A DNA stretch of 64,000 nt from Lolium rigidum (lineage: Eukaryota; Streptophyta; Magnoliopsida; Poales; Poaceae), in assembly GCF_022539505.1 (NCBI RefSeq), contig NC_061510.1, positions 94,690,292-94,754,291 on the forward strand, in the 5' to 3' direction. Each line of letters opens with the position of its first letter. Within the stretch, counting starts at the first letter, position 1. Under the pieces are notes generated by a model, which saw nothing but the letters and a program-made list of their open reading frames with translations, made no database searches and was not told the origin of the DNA. The position numbers and the translations under genes were made by a program. Of the stretch, positions 43,121-56,831 are shown piece after piece.

Positions 43121-44723
43121 GCAGCCCTACTAGCAACACCCAAAGCCCCCACAAACGGGCTTTCGGAGCTTATGCCAAAAAACACGGCGTGCCGGCAATC
43201 CTCAAACTGTGCTTGCAGCTTGACGGGCCCGATAGTTGGTCTGGCACTACCTTGTCGGCCTCGACGCACATGGATCCAACTAGGGGCACCGACAACGCTT
43301 GCCATGTTGGATTGACCGTGCAGGTCCCTCTCGGCAGTGACCCAGCCATTCCATCTGCGCGTCCCATCTTCCTAGCAAGTCCTCGACTCCTATCCCACCC
43401 CATGAATCTCATCTGTTACCGTTCCACACCAACCAACGGGGATTTTTTGGCCACTACTGCGCAACAACGTTATTTTTCGCCCGTAGCTTCTATGGTCTAT
43501 CGTCGAGCCTACCGCCCTTTGTCGTCGTCTCTCGCTGGTGATTATGGTTGCGTCGCCGCTCTTACGACCTGTCCGCCGAGCCTACCGCCAAGCACATCAT
43601 CTTCCGCCGACGTGGCCACATGCCTAACCTCAAATGTACTAGCCGCAGCTTGTTTGTTCGTCCCTGCGCTCGCCGGCACAAACATCCGGCTAGCATCACC
43701 CCACAGCCGCCTCAAGGAGCATTTGTGAATGAGGAAAGGAAACGTCTCTTGATGTGCATCATGATCTATTTAAATGTTTAAATTATTGAAAAACTGTTTA
43801 ACTTGATGCGTAAACTATTTTAATTCATTGTCTTGAATTATTATAATAATACAATATTTTGTTTAAACTATGCAACATGGTATTGTAATGCGAATTTATG
43901 TTTTAAATTATTGTAAATATGAAGAAAAATGGGGGGAGGGGGGTGTGGGGCTCTTTTGTATGGCGTCGGTGTGGGGCACCCAAAGCGCTTGTCGTGCACA
44001 GTTGCCGGAAGTCATTTAGAAATTAGAAGCCGCCGGTGGAGAACTTAAAGTAGACTTTTCCCAAGTTAAAATCACAAGATGAGTTCCCTGGAAACATTTT
44101 CTCACAGAACATGAAGAGAAAAATACTACTCCGTACTCGTATCGTATTCAGAGCGTAATAGCGTCATGAGTTTCTGGAGAGGCACATTAAGAGCGGTCGG
44201 CAAGTTGGGCAGGACACCATAAATCGGGACATCGACCGGTCGATCTGGACCGCCCCGCACGCTTGAATGAAATCGAGAATCCGTATGAAGATTGCGTCTT
44301 CTGATGACATAGAGATATCGCCAGGCGCCGATCAAAGCGTCCTACCGAGCTCGCTCGTTTGCTGCATCACTGCAAGGTACTGGCGACGTCCGCCGGTGAC
44401 TTTCGTGAATGCATCGAGGCTCGGCTCTCTAGCATCTGAGTCAAAGAACCCCCAGGATCGGGATTCACAAGTTGCTGTCATGATGAAATCACTCCTTCTG
44501 GTACCGCTGTTTCTGCCACGGGAGTTTGAATTGTGGACATGTCATGTTTGATTTGATCAAATGGTTTGCAGCCTTTGAATTTGTGGAGTGCGATCGACGT
44601 TCAGGCTGTGGTTTTCCGCAATTAAACGACCAGCGGACTTTGCAGGTGAGGTATGCGTCAGGTTAACGAGACCGATGTCTGGTTTTCTACTTGGGTGTGG
44701 CTGCAGAGTCGCCGGTTCTACGG
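43121..44723. other. Intergenic DNA, copy B
   Basis: Same content as 14961-16557. Several differences from copy A here fall at CAG/CTG sites (for example AAACTG versus AAGCCG near 43207). Confidence 0.4.
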
Positions 44724-44726
44724 TTA

Positions 44727-45007
44727 GCGCTTGTTTACTTCTAGGGTATTTATGGGGATGGGAGGGAATTATTTCGTATCCCAGAAAATCCCCACTAGTC
44801 CGTTTACTTCTCCGGTTTTGAACGACATAATCCCGAGATATCCCCTTCCATCCCTTCCCATCCCCACATTTTTTGCCTAAATTAAAAACTCTACATCATA
44901 CTAGTGTATTTTTGGGGAGGGGTATTTGAGGGGATTGGGTGAACACCAAATCCCCTCCCATCCCCATACCCATTGGGAAGAAAAATACGAGAGAAGTAAA
45001 CAAGGCC
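44727..45007. mobile_element. Tourist-type MITE, copy B
   Basis: Counterpart of 16561-16839 with TTA on both sides. The left end reads GCGCTTGTTTAC instead of GGCCTTGTTTAC. C-runs that are shortened in copy A are full length here. Confidence 0.85.
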
Positions 45008-45323
45008 TTAGTCTTACGCGGTGCTCCCTTGTCTGAAAGCCAAATTTGCCTAAAATAGAAAGTTCTCCCGTGAGCTAATATTGACACCTAACAGAAATAG
45101 AAATGGGGACCGCATTTCCGCACATGCAGCCATCCACCTTTTTTGCGGAGCGTGCACATCAACTGGCGGCACAAGAAAAAACGGGCCCACCGCTTTCTTC
45201 TTCCTCCAGTTTATGGCATGTAAGAAAATGAATTGTGACTACAGAAAAATACATCCTGGATAAAAAATCGTACAGTTCATGGCATGTAAGAAATTGGAGT
45301 TTGACTACAAAATGTTACATCTG

Positions 45324-45619
45324 CAAAATATACGGTTCTTGTGATTACAATCAAGGATGCAGAAAAATAGCACAGGTGGAAGTAGAAAAAGTATATAATT
45401 ACATCCAGATCTAGGAGAAACCCAATATTGTTACATCCAAAAACATAGAAAACCAATCAAGAGCTGGAAAAAATACGGTGTCTTTGATTTCAATTAAGCA
45501 TGTAAAAAAATAGCAGTGGTGGATGTAGAAAAAGGAATACAATTACATCCAAATCTAGGAAGAAGCCACTATTGTTACATCAAAAAACATAGAAAGACCA
45601 TACTAATCAAAGATCTGGA
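45324..45619 (+). repeat. Imperfect tandem duplication, copy B
   Basis: Counterpart of 17156-17451, same two ~147-bp units. Confidence 0.65.
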
Positions 45620-46587
45620 ATTTTGGATGTAGAAAACGGGGAAACATCACACGAGCGCGCCGACGGACGTGATCAACAGCGAGTCAGCGACCACAAGCGC
45701 CGGCCGCTGGGGTCGCCGGATATCAGGCCGAAGACGGCAAACGGCGGCGGCGCCGTACCGCGGACAGTAAAAATAGATTCTGGGGCTAGGTGAGGGCCGG
45801 GGCTGCGCGTGGTTGCAGTCCACGCTCGGCTACACAGCCATGGCGGGGCTCGGGGGACGTTGTCGGCGCCGTCCACGATGTCGCCGATCTCGGCGAAGAG
45901 GACCCAGACCTAGCCGCTGATCCGGCTGTCACGGTTCCGGATTCGTCGGGCGGAAGCAGGCAGGGACCAGAACCTCCATCGCGCGCGCCCGGCGAAAGTC
46001 TTGCGCGCCGGGGACAGTTAAGTCGCCGGCGGAGGTAGGGCTCGTCGGGGCTGGCCGAGAGCCGTAGGATCTGCACCACCGCCGCCTCATGTTCCTCCTC
46101 TTCCAGCCTCAAATCTCATGATGGTGCCGGGCGAGGTCGATTTCATGGATTGGAGATGGGGATAAGGGATTTTTATGAGATCAGATGGGGATAAGGTAGA
46201 CGATGAGTGCGATTGAAGCCAGGACCACGTGTGTTCTTTTAATGCGAAGCGGCCGCATGTGCGCGTGGTCCCCACGGCGAAGCATCTCGTATTCCTTATG
46301 CACATGCGTGTGCAGTTTCAACCATTAGATGAGAATCCAACGAACGCGAGATGTGAGCACTCCCTAAGCCAAGCCAAGAGAGAGCCCAGGCAGAAATTAG
46401 ATTATACGTTTCTACTTGGCTGGTACCGTGATGCCGTGATGGGCGCGTGACACTGGCTGAACCAGACTTTGAGCTCCTTTTTTCGAACTTCAAATCACTT
46501 CTGAATCCTTAAAAACTTTTAAATTTCTATACCTCTTCTTAATCATGTCATGCTGGACGACCTAACTGAAGTACATGTGACACGGTA
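45620..46587. other. GC-rich intergenic DNA, copy B
   Basis: Same as 17452-18420; nothing recognised. Confidence 0.4.
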
Positions 46588-47552
46588 GTTGGGCTGCTCG
46601 TCCACCACCCCGATTCGTCCTCCTACCGGGTTGCTCCCGCTCGCGGTTCCGGAGGACCCTGATCCGATCTTCCTAGCCACTTTCGATCCAATCTCACTTG
46701 GTCGCTGCCGGCGGCGGTGGCGCCCATCCTGCCAAAGGCGGAGGCTAGGGAGTGTGCTCTGTGGGTGGCGCTTCGGGGGCTCGGTCTGAATAAAGGTGGC
46801 GGTCCTAGGGTTTCTCTAGTGCTAAGACGAAGATCCGCTTGATGTTAGTTCTCCCGGTTCTTGTCGAATGTCAAATTCGGAAGGCTCCATCGACGAACTC
46901 TAGATTAGATGGGATTCGGTCCTGCGCAACCGTGTTTTTTTGTCCGTTTGGTTTCAGAGAAAGTAACGCGAAGCTCTCCTGCTTGTTGCCATCGTGGGAT
47001 ATGTTTTTAGTTCCATGGTGAAGTCAGTAGCGAGAATGGCATGAAAGCCGAAATCTGAGTACTACTAATGGTGGTTCGAGTCCTGGTGGCGATGAAAAAT
47101 TGGCTTGGTGATTCGTGACTTGAAGCAGCACCACTGACAAGTGGGGGCGACAACACAGGAGATGTTCAGAGTCAAAACTTTCAACATGAAACCGAATGTC
47201 TGGACTTAATTGGTTGTGCATGGCAATGACCTTGTGAAGGCATTGTTTTGAGAGCACAGACTGTCCCCGGGTGAAAACCTATGATGTATGATTAGGGCAA
47301 CGATGACGCTTCTGCATTGTTCCCTTCTAGAAGGAGTTGCTTTTAGAGAAGATGGATTTCTGGTGTTGTATTGGTGGTGTTTGGACGGTTGTTACAAGGA
47401 ATTGATCACTGTAGCGGAAATTTATTTTTTATAATTATTCTTCTTTTTATTTTCTATGTGCATTCTTATTTTCATTATGGCACTGTGTTGTTGCTGCAGA
47501 GACTAGGTGTAATTGATATGTTCACGATATTAATATATTCCCATTGTCAAAA
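46588..47552 (+). mobile_element. 5'-truncated LINE-like sequence, copy B
   Basis: Counterpart of 18421-19389. The tail reads GTTGCTGCAGAGACTAGGTGT, the regular form, where copy A is garbled over the CTGCAG. Confidence 0.4.
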
Positions 47553-48673
47553 GGAAGTTTCAGTTAAGCCATCTATAACATGACTACAAGAAGCTATAGA
47601 AATTTTAAAATTTTAAAAGCGGACAAAAATGGTCTAGTGTTCAGAAAAGGGCTATTTAGGTCAAAGAACTCCAACCGTGGTTCTTAAATTTTTGAGGTTA
47701 ACTTCACTCGTAGCGTCTCATTTTTCTACTGCCCGGTACCGTGACTGCGTGACCCTGAACGAGACAAGACAGCGAACTCCGGAACGAGTTCGTCGGCGTC
47801 AAGCTTTCGTGAACCAGTGGTCGAGAGCGGGGTGCGGGGAGCAGTACGAACAAGCAACGAAAACCAGTGCATGGCCTCTGCGAAAAGCAATTGAGATCGA
47901 AGGCGCGCGAGGAACCCCATCCGGTGTCGTCTCCCTCTCCCCCATTTGCTGCTGATCAGCCTATCCTGGCAAAGGATCGACAACGAGCCGCTTTCAGACA
48001 TCAGCGCGGCGCATACGGGATAGACAGCGAATACTACAGCACGTTCTGGGGCTGTGGCCTGCTGTATCTGTATGCCCACAACAGCTGCGTCACATTATAC
48101 TGTACTAGAGACAGCTACAGACTACAGTACGTGCCGATCCCAAAAAAGAGAGTAGTGCCGATCGACCCTGACCGACAACAGGCGCACACCGAGGAGCTAG
48201 CGAGAGAGGGAGATGAGGCCGTAGGGCGACACGATCCCGATCAAGGACCAGCCGACCATCTGCAAATTCAAGCGGATTAGCAGACCGATCAATCGGGATT
48301 CAATTCATGGCAGCGACGAGATTCATCAAAATTAGTTGGGACGTGCCGCCCAATCGCCCATCCCGTTTACCTGGAAGCTACTACACGCGCGTGGTACCGT
48401 GAGGACTGAGGAGAAGTGACGTATCATCATAGCGCATGGGCTGAAGAGTGAACAGGAGGTGTGGCGCCATGGCTGCCGGCCTCCGCATGGCCGCGCAGCG
48501 ACGTACAGCCCGTGCGCATGCATCGTACTGCACGAAGTCTGGTGCGATCGATCGTCTTACCTAGTAGTAGGCGGCAACCGAACCACCGGAGTTAAGTGGC
48601 GCCGGCGTCGCGCTAGCAGCCGAAACGAAAGGGGATGCGGCTCTCCAGTCCACGAGACGATCGAACAGGTGAT
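47553..48673. other. Intergenic DNA, copy B
   Basis: Same as 19390-20510; nothing recognised. Confidence 0.4.
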
Positions 48674-48676
48674 TCA

Positions 48677-50656
48677 GAGCATCTCCACTCGTCCCCCGAA
48701 CAGGCCCCCGGCGAGCGTTTTTTCCATCCGGACGGCGTAATTCGGCCTAGTCGCGCCCCCGGTTCCTCGTTTTCGTCCGGATTTGGGCCTAAATCCATCC
48801 GGCGATCCCACGCCATCCCGGCCCCCCGGGGAGCGCTCGGGGACTCCGGACGAAACGAAAGCGCGCGAAACGGCGAGGCAACTTCCCGCGCATCCGGTGG
48901 CCCCAACTTGTCGGCGAGAGAAACCGATCGTCGTCCTCATCGCATCGTCTTCCGCGCGCCGTAAAGCCTCGCCGCCGTGCCGCATTCGCCGGCCACGCGG
49001 CGAGTTAATGTCGTCGTCTTCCGCGCACGCATCGTCTTCCGCGCGCACTAAAGGCCGCCGCCGGTCGGCTCGCCGCGGACGCGTCGCATTCCACGCGGCA
49101 TTTAATCCCCGCGCCGCCCACGCCTATATACGCCGGTCCGATCACCGCGAGGCGTACCCCGTGCTCCACTCTCCCTCCGCTCTCCCTCTACTCCCAAGAT
49201 GGCGTTCTACGACGACGACGGCGCAGCCCAACAACGGCTTCCCCGCCGGTCGCTCCACGCGTGGGAGGGGCACCTCCTCCACCAGGCGGGGTACCCCTGC
49301 CCGCCGGACACGAGGCCTCCCGGAGGCGGCTGGCGGCTAAGTGCTGGCGGCGTTCCAATCCCGCCGTCGCCGCGGGGCCATGCCCTCGACGTCGCCATCG
49401 AGGAGGCGAGGATGACGATGACCGACGAGGAGCGCGCCGACCCGCGCCACCACCCCGACAACTACACGCGGTGGAACTCCTACTTCCTCCGGCGGTGGGA
49501 GCGGGAGCCGGCGGCCTACGACGGCCCGCCGCCTCCGCCTGCGCGCAACAACGCCGCGGGCCGCCGACGGTGGTGGAGCGCGCCGGAAGGACGTTGGCGA
49601 ACGTCCTCGCGCACATCGAGGGCGGCAACTTCCCGGTGCTCACGATGCCCCTCTATCGGCATCGAGGGCACCGGCGAGCCGCCGTCGGGGAAGCGTCCCG
49701 GCGGCCACGGCGCATGGCCGCCGGCTCGTCGTCTTCCGGATCGGCGTCAAGGTCATCCTTGGCGCCGGTGAAGAGGGAGGAGGCGACGTCGCCTTCGACG
49801 CCGGTGCGCGTCAAGAAGGAGCCGGCGTCTCCGCCGGCGACCGAAGGGCGCAGCGGCGGCGCCCTCGTCATCCGAGAACGGCCTTCCGCGCCGCGAGCGG
49901 CCGGAAGAAGACGAAGAAAGAGGCCGCCGCAAGCCGGCTCGCCGAGGAGGAGGCGAAGCGCGCGGAGGACGCCGCGATGGCGGAGGCGATCGCCGGGTCG
50001 CCGCACGACATGGAGGAGGAGAAGCGCGCGGACGACGCCGCACCGGACCGGGCGAGGCGCGACCGGGAGCGCGAGGAGGCGGAGCGGCGGCGGCGGCCGC
50101 CGGACCCGGCCGCCGCACACCAACTCGCCGCCCGCGCCGCTCCAACCGCCAACGACGATCTCGCGCGGTACCGCCGTCTCGCGACACCTCCATCCGGCGT
50201 CGCCGTCCCCGTCGTCGACCTCGAGTCCTCCGACGACGACCGGTACAAGCCGTCCCCGGGGTGGGGAGACGCCGGCCGAGGCGGCAGCGGCCAGGCCGCG
50301 CGGCCGAAGGCCAACGACGACGGCGGCGACTACACGGTGTTCTACCGCCATTTCGGCATGTAGAGCGCCGTGTTTTAAAATTAGCGTTTGCATTCCCCTA
50401 GCCGAATTCGAAATATAGTCGAATTCGGTCTCTATGTATGAACTCCTCCCGTAATGTAATAAATATCATTAAATTTAGTCTATATTCACCCGTTTTTAGC
50501 CGTAGTTTGTCAAGTTTCCGTTTTTAAATTCGCATCGTCGACTTCGCCTGGGCACGCGGCTGGGAAACTACTACTCCCCACGCCAAATCTTCCTCCAATC
50601 CGGACGAAAATTTCGCCGGATTTGGGCGTGGGGAGCGCCAACGAGTGGGGATGCTC
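48677..50656 (+). mobile_element. PIF/Harbinger-like element with unknown gene, copy B
   Basis: Counterpart of 20514-22479, same ends and TCA duplication (48674-48676, 50657-50659). It is 14 bp longer overall because of scattered small indels in GC-rich sequence. Confidence 0.75.
49199..50363 (+). pseudogene. Unknown GC-rich protein of Harbinger-like element, copy B
   Basis: Same gene as 21026-22189, broken at different places. Here the first frame shifts after MAFYDDDGAAQQ (CAGCCC versus CGGCC in copy A). A longer middle section stays open (frame 49261-50418, including LANVLAHIEGGNFPVLTMP and VKREEATSPSTPVRVKKEPA). The end YKPSPGWGDAG...DYTVFYRHFGM is in the 49977-50363 frame. No function assigned. 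Because the two copies break at different points, the underlying sequence may be more intact than either. Confidence 0.5.
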
Positions 50657-50659
50657 TCA

Positions 50660-52161
50660 GCCACGAGTTCTCTCGCCGAGTTGCTACGTCGCTATGAGCG
50701 GCATCCAGTAACGCTGTGATATAGCGATCCAATCATGCATCCACCAAACCTATTCTTCGCCGGTCGGCCGAGTTATGGCGAAAATGGGCCGCCTCCAAAT
50801 TTGGAAAATGTGTAGTCGTATTCGGCAGATGGTTCATATAACTTACTATCACCGGTGCGTAGCTAGCGGAGACCGGGTTAGAAGTTGAATTAACAGAGAG
50901 GCAACCATATGCATGCAAGCAAGTGCAGAACGTTTTGTAGGTACGCACGCGGGATGGACGTACAGCGACCATAGGCTAGCAATCATCGGCATGTATTCCT
51001 ATTGTCTACAGCAGTATGATGTACACAAGACCGGGCAGATCACTGGATCGATAGTCGTCCAACCGTATGAGTCTCCGGTAGCCAGATACCAGACGCTCAC
51101 AAATCAACAACACCTCTCGTCGTTGTGCGTTGGCACGTCCTCGGAGGAGCACTGACTACAGCATCGGCGGGCAGTCCGCACGCCAGACGTACGTCCCCGT
51201 CCTCTGTTACGTGTGCCCAGCATCCAGCCCGATGAAGCCAGTTACGGTCGAGAACGGCACGGAGCGCACCAGCACGCACAGGCACACAGCCCGGCCACTT
51301 CGCCACCGCCGGGGCATGCATGCGCGCGGACGAGCAGCCGGCCGGCAGCTTGGGTCTGTAGCTCGTGCGGTAGCACTGTAGGTAGTGGACTCGGCAGTGC
51401 GGCGCTGGTTGGTCGCCTGCGCGCGCGCGCGTCCCCAGCCGGCGCTGGCCTCTCGCTCGCTCGCGCGCGCGCGCCGGTCCAAATCGCGGCAGATCGCTGC
51501 TACCTAGCTATTCTCCCTTGTCTCGTACGCAATCCTGCCGCGCGCTCTGCTCCCCACTCCGTCGTCGTAGGGCAGGGGTAGGAATCTGGCCACCGGTGAA
51601 GTCCAAAACCAAAAGCGAGCTAGCTTTGGGAGGAGAGGTGGACCTCGATCTATCCCCTCCTTCTTCTTCTTCTTCCCGCGCATGCATGGGCTTGGGTGAC
51701 ACAGGTCGATCGCGATCATCACATGATTCGCATCTGTTTACATCATGCCAGCTTTGCGATGTCGTCGTCTTTTAAGTACACGGGCGCGGATGATGGATTG
51801 CGCTTTTGAAAAACCCTCTGCCACGGGCCCTCCTGACCTGCATGGGTCAAGCTTTGGGACGGATGACGGAAAAGGTGTTAATGGACAAACGGGGTCAACC
51901 GGATGAAAACAAAGCTGGCACCTCACATTGCATGCAGCTTAGTTGTCGCGTCATGCGTGAGTGCGCGAGTGACATGACACTGCCTGCCGCCCAGATGATC
52001 ATCCTCCATCCAGTGCGCGCGTGAGCTTGGTAGGATATGACTTGGAGTTTGCCTGGCCCCGGCTGTGTCTCGTGCGGACTCTGCTCGTCGTGCCAGGCGG
52101 GGGGTGCCGTATGCCGACCTGGTCGGCGTGGACCAGGCGCCGCACACCCCCCAGACGGATT
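50660..52161. other. Intergenic DNA, copy B
   Basis: Same as 22483-23984; nothing recognised. Confidence 0.4.
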
Positions 52162-52177
52162 GTTGGGCCGGCCCAAC
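52162..52177. repeat. Perfect 16-bp palindrome, copy B
   Basis: GTTGGGCCGGCCCAAC, as at 23985-24000. Confidence 0.6.
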
Positions 52178-52660
52178 ATTCCCAGTTTTTTTTTTGCTAT
52201 TTCGTTTTTTTCTGTTCGATTTTTCCTTTTATGTTTTTTAAAAGCTGATTCTTTATAAAACCGATTTTAGTTTTTTCTGAAATTTAAATATTTTAAAATT
52301 TGAACATTTTTCGAATTTGAAATATTTTTTAGTTTTTTTTCGAAATTTGAACAATTTTTGAATTTGAACATTTTTATTTTTGTTCAAAATTTGAAAATTT
52401 TCGAATATGAATTTTTTTTAAAATTCGAACATTTTTCACGTTCGAACGGTTTTCAAATTTGAACGGTTTTCAGAATTGAACGGTTTTCAAATTTAAATGG
52501 TTTTCAAATTTGATCATTTTTTCATTTAAACATTTTTTCAATTTGAACAATTTTTCAAAATTAAAATTTTTGGATCTGAAAAAATATAAACAAAACAGAA
52601 AAAAGAAAAGAAAACAGAAAAAGAAACCAGAAAAAAAAAAGAAAAACGAACTCCTACAGA
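52178..52660. repeat. AT-rich degenerate repeat, copy B
   Basis: Counterpart of 24001-24480. Contains TTTCAGAATTG near 52470 where copy A has TTTCGAGAATTG. Confidence 0.6.
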
Positions 52661-53275
52661 CTAAACAGGCATAAATGGGCCTGGCCCATACCCGACCAGG
52701 GTGTGCGGTGGCCGACTGGGTCCTCCTCGCTCGCGCTCGCGCGTTCCCTATCGCGCGTTTCGCTCAATGATTCAAGGATTGGGCCTTCACTCTGTATATA
52801 TAACGGAGCCCATTATATAGGGCGACGGCCCGCAAATTCAGATTCAAGCCGAGCTGTGGACCACTGCATGCAAACATATCAAGCGCGGGGTATATAAGTT
52901 GGTCGTGCTCTCTCTCGGCGAGCGAGGTGGGACTAAAAAGTAACACGTAGTCCACCAATCGTTCGCTGCTGGCGCCTGTTAAGTGTGAACGCGGCAAAGC
53001 TTCGCTCCGAATTTTTTCTTCTTTCACGGTAAGCTAGCTATGATGATTTAGAAATAATAATAGCTTTCTCGAACGGAACTAGTGCCGCGCGTGTTTGCTC
53101 TATTCGTGGACGAGTTGTACATTTGCTAGACTATAAAAACCAACAAACGGTGGTATATAATCTACTACTCTTGACATTTGAGCGATCTTTTTCTTTGAAA
53201 CTTCAATTTTGAAACAAAAAAAAAGCCTGTACAAAGAAGAAAATTAGGCTACAACAAGTTATAAGTTATAATGTG
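52661..53275. other. Intergenic DNA, copy B
   Basis: Same as 24481-25100; nothing recognised. Confidence 0.35.
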
Positions 53276-54220
53276 AAGGGAACAACAATCCATACAGAAG
53301 GGAACAGCATTCTGGACGGAGAAGAATAATTTGAACAAAAGGGAACAATAGCCTATACTCTGGGAACAACAACCTAGGTGGTGGGGAACAACCATGAAGA
53401 CGGTGGGGAACAAGAGTATATACGAGAGGGAACAAGATCCTAAACAGAGAGGAACAACAACTCGAACGGAGGGGAACAACATCCAAGACGATGCGGAACA
53501 ACAACCTAGACAATAGGGAACAACCTAGATAGAACGGAACAACAACCTACATGGAGGGGAACATTGACCTAGACGAGGAGGGGAACAAAGGCCTTGGCGG
53601 AGGGGAACAACGACCTACACGAAGGGGAACAACGGCCCAGGCGGAGGGGAACAACGACCTACATAGAGGGGAATAGTGATCCAGACTGGGGGAACAGTGA
53701 CCTACACGGATAGGAACACCGGCCTAGGCAGAGGGGAACAACAACCTACATGGAGGGGAACAACGACCCAAACTAAGGGGAACAACGACCTACACGGAGA
53801 GGAACAACGGCCTAGACGGAGGGGAACAACGACCTACATGGAGGGGAACAATGACCCAGACTGAGGGGAACAATGACCTACACGGGGAGGAACAACGACC
53901 TAGGCGGAGGGGAACAATGACCTACATGGAGGGGAACAACGACCTACACGGAGAGGAACAACGGCCTAGACGGAGGGGAACAACGACCTACATGGAGGGG
54001 AACAATGACCCAGACTGAGGGGAACAATGACCTACACGGGGAGGAACAACGACCTAGGCGGAGGGGAACAACGACCTACATGGAGGGGAACAATGACCTA
54101 TACGAAGGGGAACAACAGCCCAGACTGAGGGGAACAACGACCTACATGGAGAGGAACAACGACCTACACGAAGAGGAACAACGGCCTAGACTGAGAAGAA
54201 CAACTACTTACACGGAGAGG
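53276..54220 (+). repeat. 22-bp minisatellite, copy B
   Basis: Counterpart of 25101-26048 with the same order of variant units and the same 154-bp higher-order repeat. Only a few bases differ, so the array has not expanded or shrunk between copies. Confidence 0.9.
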
Positions 54221-54684
54221 AAAAAAATAAATGAAATAAAAAATGAAAACATGAAAAGGAAAAAAATAATAAAATAATGTAGGAAATAATAAAATAAAAT
54301 AACAAGAAGCCGTACGTGTAGAAAAGAATGTATAATAAGAAAGAAGAAAAATAGATATTTAATATAAAAAAGAAGAAAAGAAAGAATGGTAAAGAAGAAT
54401 AAAAATAGATAAAGAAAAGAAAGAATATAAGAACGAATAAAGAAAAGAATGTTCAAGAAGGAAAATAGAAAAATTGTGTGAAAGAAAAATATATAAACGG
54501 AAATAATATTCTAACTAAAACTAGAAGCAAGGCAAAAATACAAAGAAGAAAGGAACGGTCAAGTCACTAGAAAGACGTAAAACAACTAAACACTACTAGC
54601 TACGCGAATCATGTTGAACGGGGGATGAGAACGTTTTCCTCTTGGGTTTTTAGATCTCGCGCCTCGAGATGACTAAGTAAGCCA
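54221..54684. repeat. A-rich low-complexity sequence, copy B
   Basis: Same as 26049-26512. Confidence 0.6.
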
Positions 54685-54792
54685 GTGCGTATTACTAATC
54701 AGCAACACCCGGTCTGCCCAGTGGTTAGAACCACTGTTAAGACAACACCCAGGATCGAATTCCGGCTCTGCCTATTTATCTCGCTTTTTAAC
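54685..54792 (+). mobile_element. SINE-like sequence, copy B
   Basis: Box A-like motif at 54713-54724, box B-like motif at 54752-54763, as in copy A. Confidence 0.45.
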
Positions 54793-55192
54793 TTCGTGCG
54801 ATTCTTAGACGGGCCGGCCCATGAACGCGAGCTCTTCAGCGAAATGATGCTCAGTAGCGCGCGCGCGCGCTATAGGTTTTGCCATGCCAGGCCCGAGGCC
54901 CCGAGGCCGTGCTCTCAAGTCTCAAGTATGCTATTAGGCCCATGGTCAGAATCTACGATCTGCATACACAATAAGGCCCACTTCCTTTCAGCTTCTAGAC
55001 CCTGGGAAGTTGAAGCCCGAAAGAAGCTAGTTTTTGGCGGACAGAGATTTGGTGCACATGGGCACCAGTGATCTCGTTTTTTTAAAAAATACAAAATCAT
55101 ATTTTTGAGTTTCGAAAAATTCTGGAAAAAAATCCGCACATAGTTAATGATGCATCCCACAAACGTGCAAAAAATCAATTTCAAATACTTAA

Positions 55193-55293
55193 TATTTTGA
55201 GCTACACAAAAATGACAAAATTATAGATCTGAGTAGTAATTTTCAAATCTTCAAAACATATCAGATTTTGTCATTTTTATCTAGCTCAAAATA
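55193..55293. repeat. Inverted repeat, copy B
   Basis: Counterpart of 27022-27122. Confidence 0.5.
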
Positions 55294-55865
55294 AAAAGAA
55301 TTTCGGATTGGAATTTTGCATGATTGTGGAATGTATCAATAACAGTCTTCAGAATTATTTTCATGATTTTTATAACTTGGAAAAATATTTTTAATTTTTT
55401 CTTAACATAGCGAGAGCACTGGAGCTCGCGAGCTAAAAACACTTTTCGATTTTTAGCCTGCTTATCCCGACCGTGAAGCACGACCTGCCACTAATCAGTT
55501 TCTCAAGCGTTTCCCGATCAAGTAAATCAAATATCCTTCCTTCTCTTCCTTTTTATGCATAATTGACACTTCAGTTAGCCTTTCATTCGCAGGTCGTCCA
55601 ACTAAAGTCAACCAAAAGAAAGAAAAAAAGGACGAGCGGAATAGAATACCTTCCTGCCCAGAAACGCATGAGCGCGACGCAGATGGCGAGCTAGGGTTCC
55701 ACCATCGTCACTCACCGCTCCAGCTCACGTAGCCACGACGCCCCTCCCCCTAATCCTCCCAATCTACCTCGTCCGGTCGATATCGTCCTCGCAGCCAACG
55801 GTAAATTGACTCGAATGGCTTCCATTTTATTTGGTACCAAATGAGCATTATTTAATGGCGTTGTT

Positions 55866-56698
55866 GTGCATGTACATGGAAAAGCCGGAACACGTGAAAA
55901 GCAGATAGGGATGCCGCTGCTCGTCGTGTTTTCCTTGATGTGTGTATTGAAGAACTGAATATAAATAATCGTCCCATGCAAGTTTTGAATGCCACCGATT
56001 ATGCCAATATGGTTAATAATTTCAACGAGCGCACTAAGAGAAATTATGATATCAACCAAATGAAAAATGATGGAAAACACTCAAAAAGCATTACACTATT
56101 CGGAAAGGATTGGTCGAACATGCATCCGATCTAGGAAGAGATCATGTCACTCATACCGCTCATGCTAGCGATGATTGGTGGGCACTTGAGATACATGTAA
56201 TCATGGATACATATATTTGGCTTTAGTTGTTCTTTTCATATGCTCTAATGATGTTTTATCTTACGTAGTTGTTCTTTTCATATGCTCTAATCATGGATAC
56301 ATCCAACTTTTAGATATCCCCATTGCAATATGAGGAGGACGTGACGATAAGTTTTTACAAGAATGTGGTGACCAATGTGACTACTAGGGTGCCCGCATCA
56401 TCTCATGTTCGGGCTTCTAGGGCTAAAAATTCTTAGCCGAGTATCGAGATTGAGGATGTAGAAGGTTTGGGGTGTGAAGGTGAACACGAGCCTCTTGTTA
56501 CACCTTCTCGTGCATCGGTTAAGAAGAATAAAAGATTCCCTTATTTACCTACCCCCCCCCCCCCCACACACACACACACACACAACGACAACACCAGATG
56601 AGGATTGGCAGTGTGTTGAGGTTGGACCGCTTGCTTGATTTCATGCAAAAGAAGGACAAGAGGAGGATGGTGGAGGGGAGAATAGCAGGAGTTATGTG
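55866..56698 (+). pseudogene. Myb/SANT-like domain protein remnant, copy B
   Basis: Same as 27694-28527, but GAAAAGCAGATAGG replaces GAAAAGCGAGATAGG. The Myb/SANT-like frame is therefore open only from the ATG at 55940. Later stops are shared with copy A. Confidence 0.5.
56551..56584. repeat. (C)n(CA)n microsatellite, copy B
   Basis: Counterpart of 28379-28412. Confidence 0.85.
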
Positions 56699-56831
56699 AC
56701 ATATCATGTGCATGCTAAGGATTTTGCGAGGAAGGAGATTAGGAAGATGGTTTACTTAATATCTAAGGATGGAGCCGAACCCGGGAGTTAGGAGTACATA
56801 TATGCTACACAACTTTTCATTATACATAACT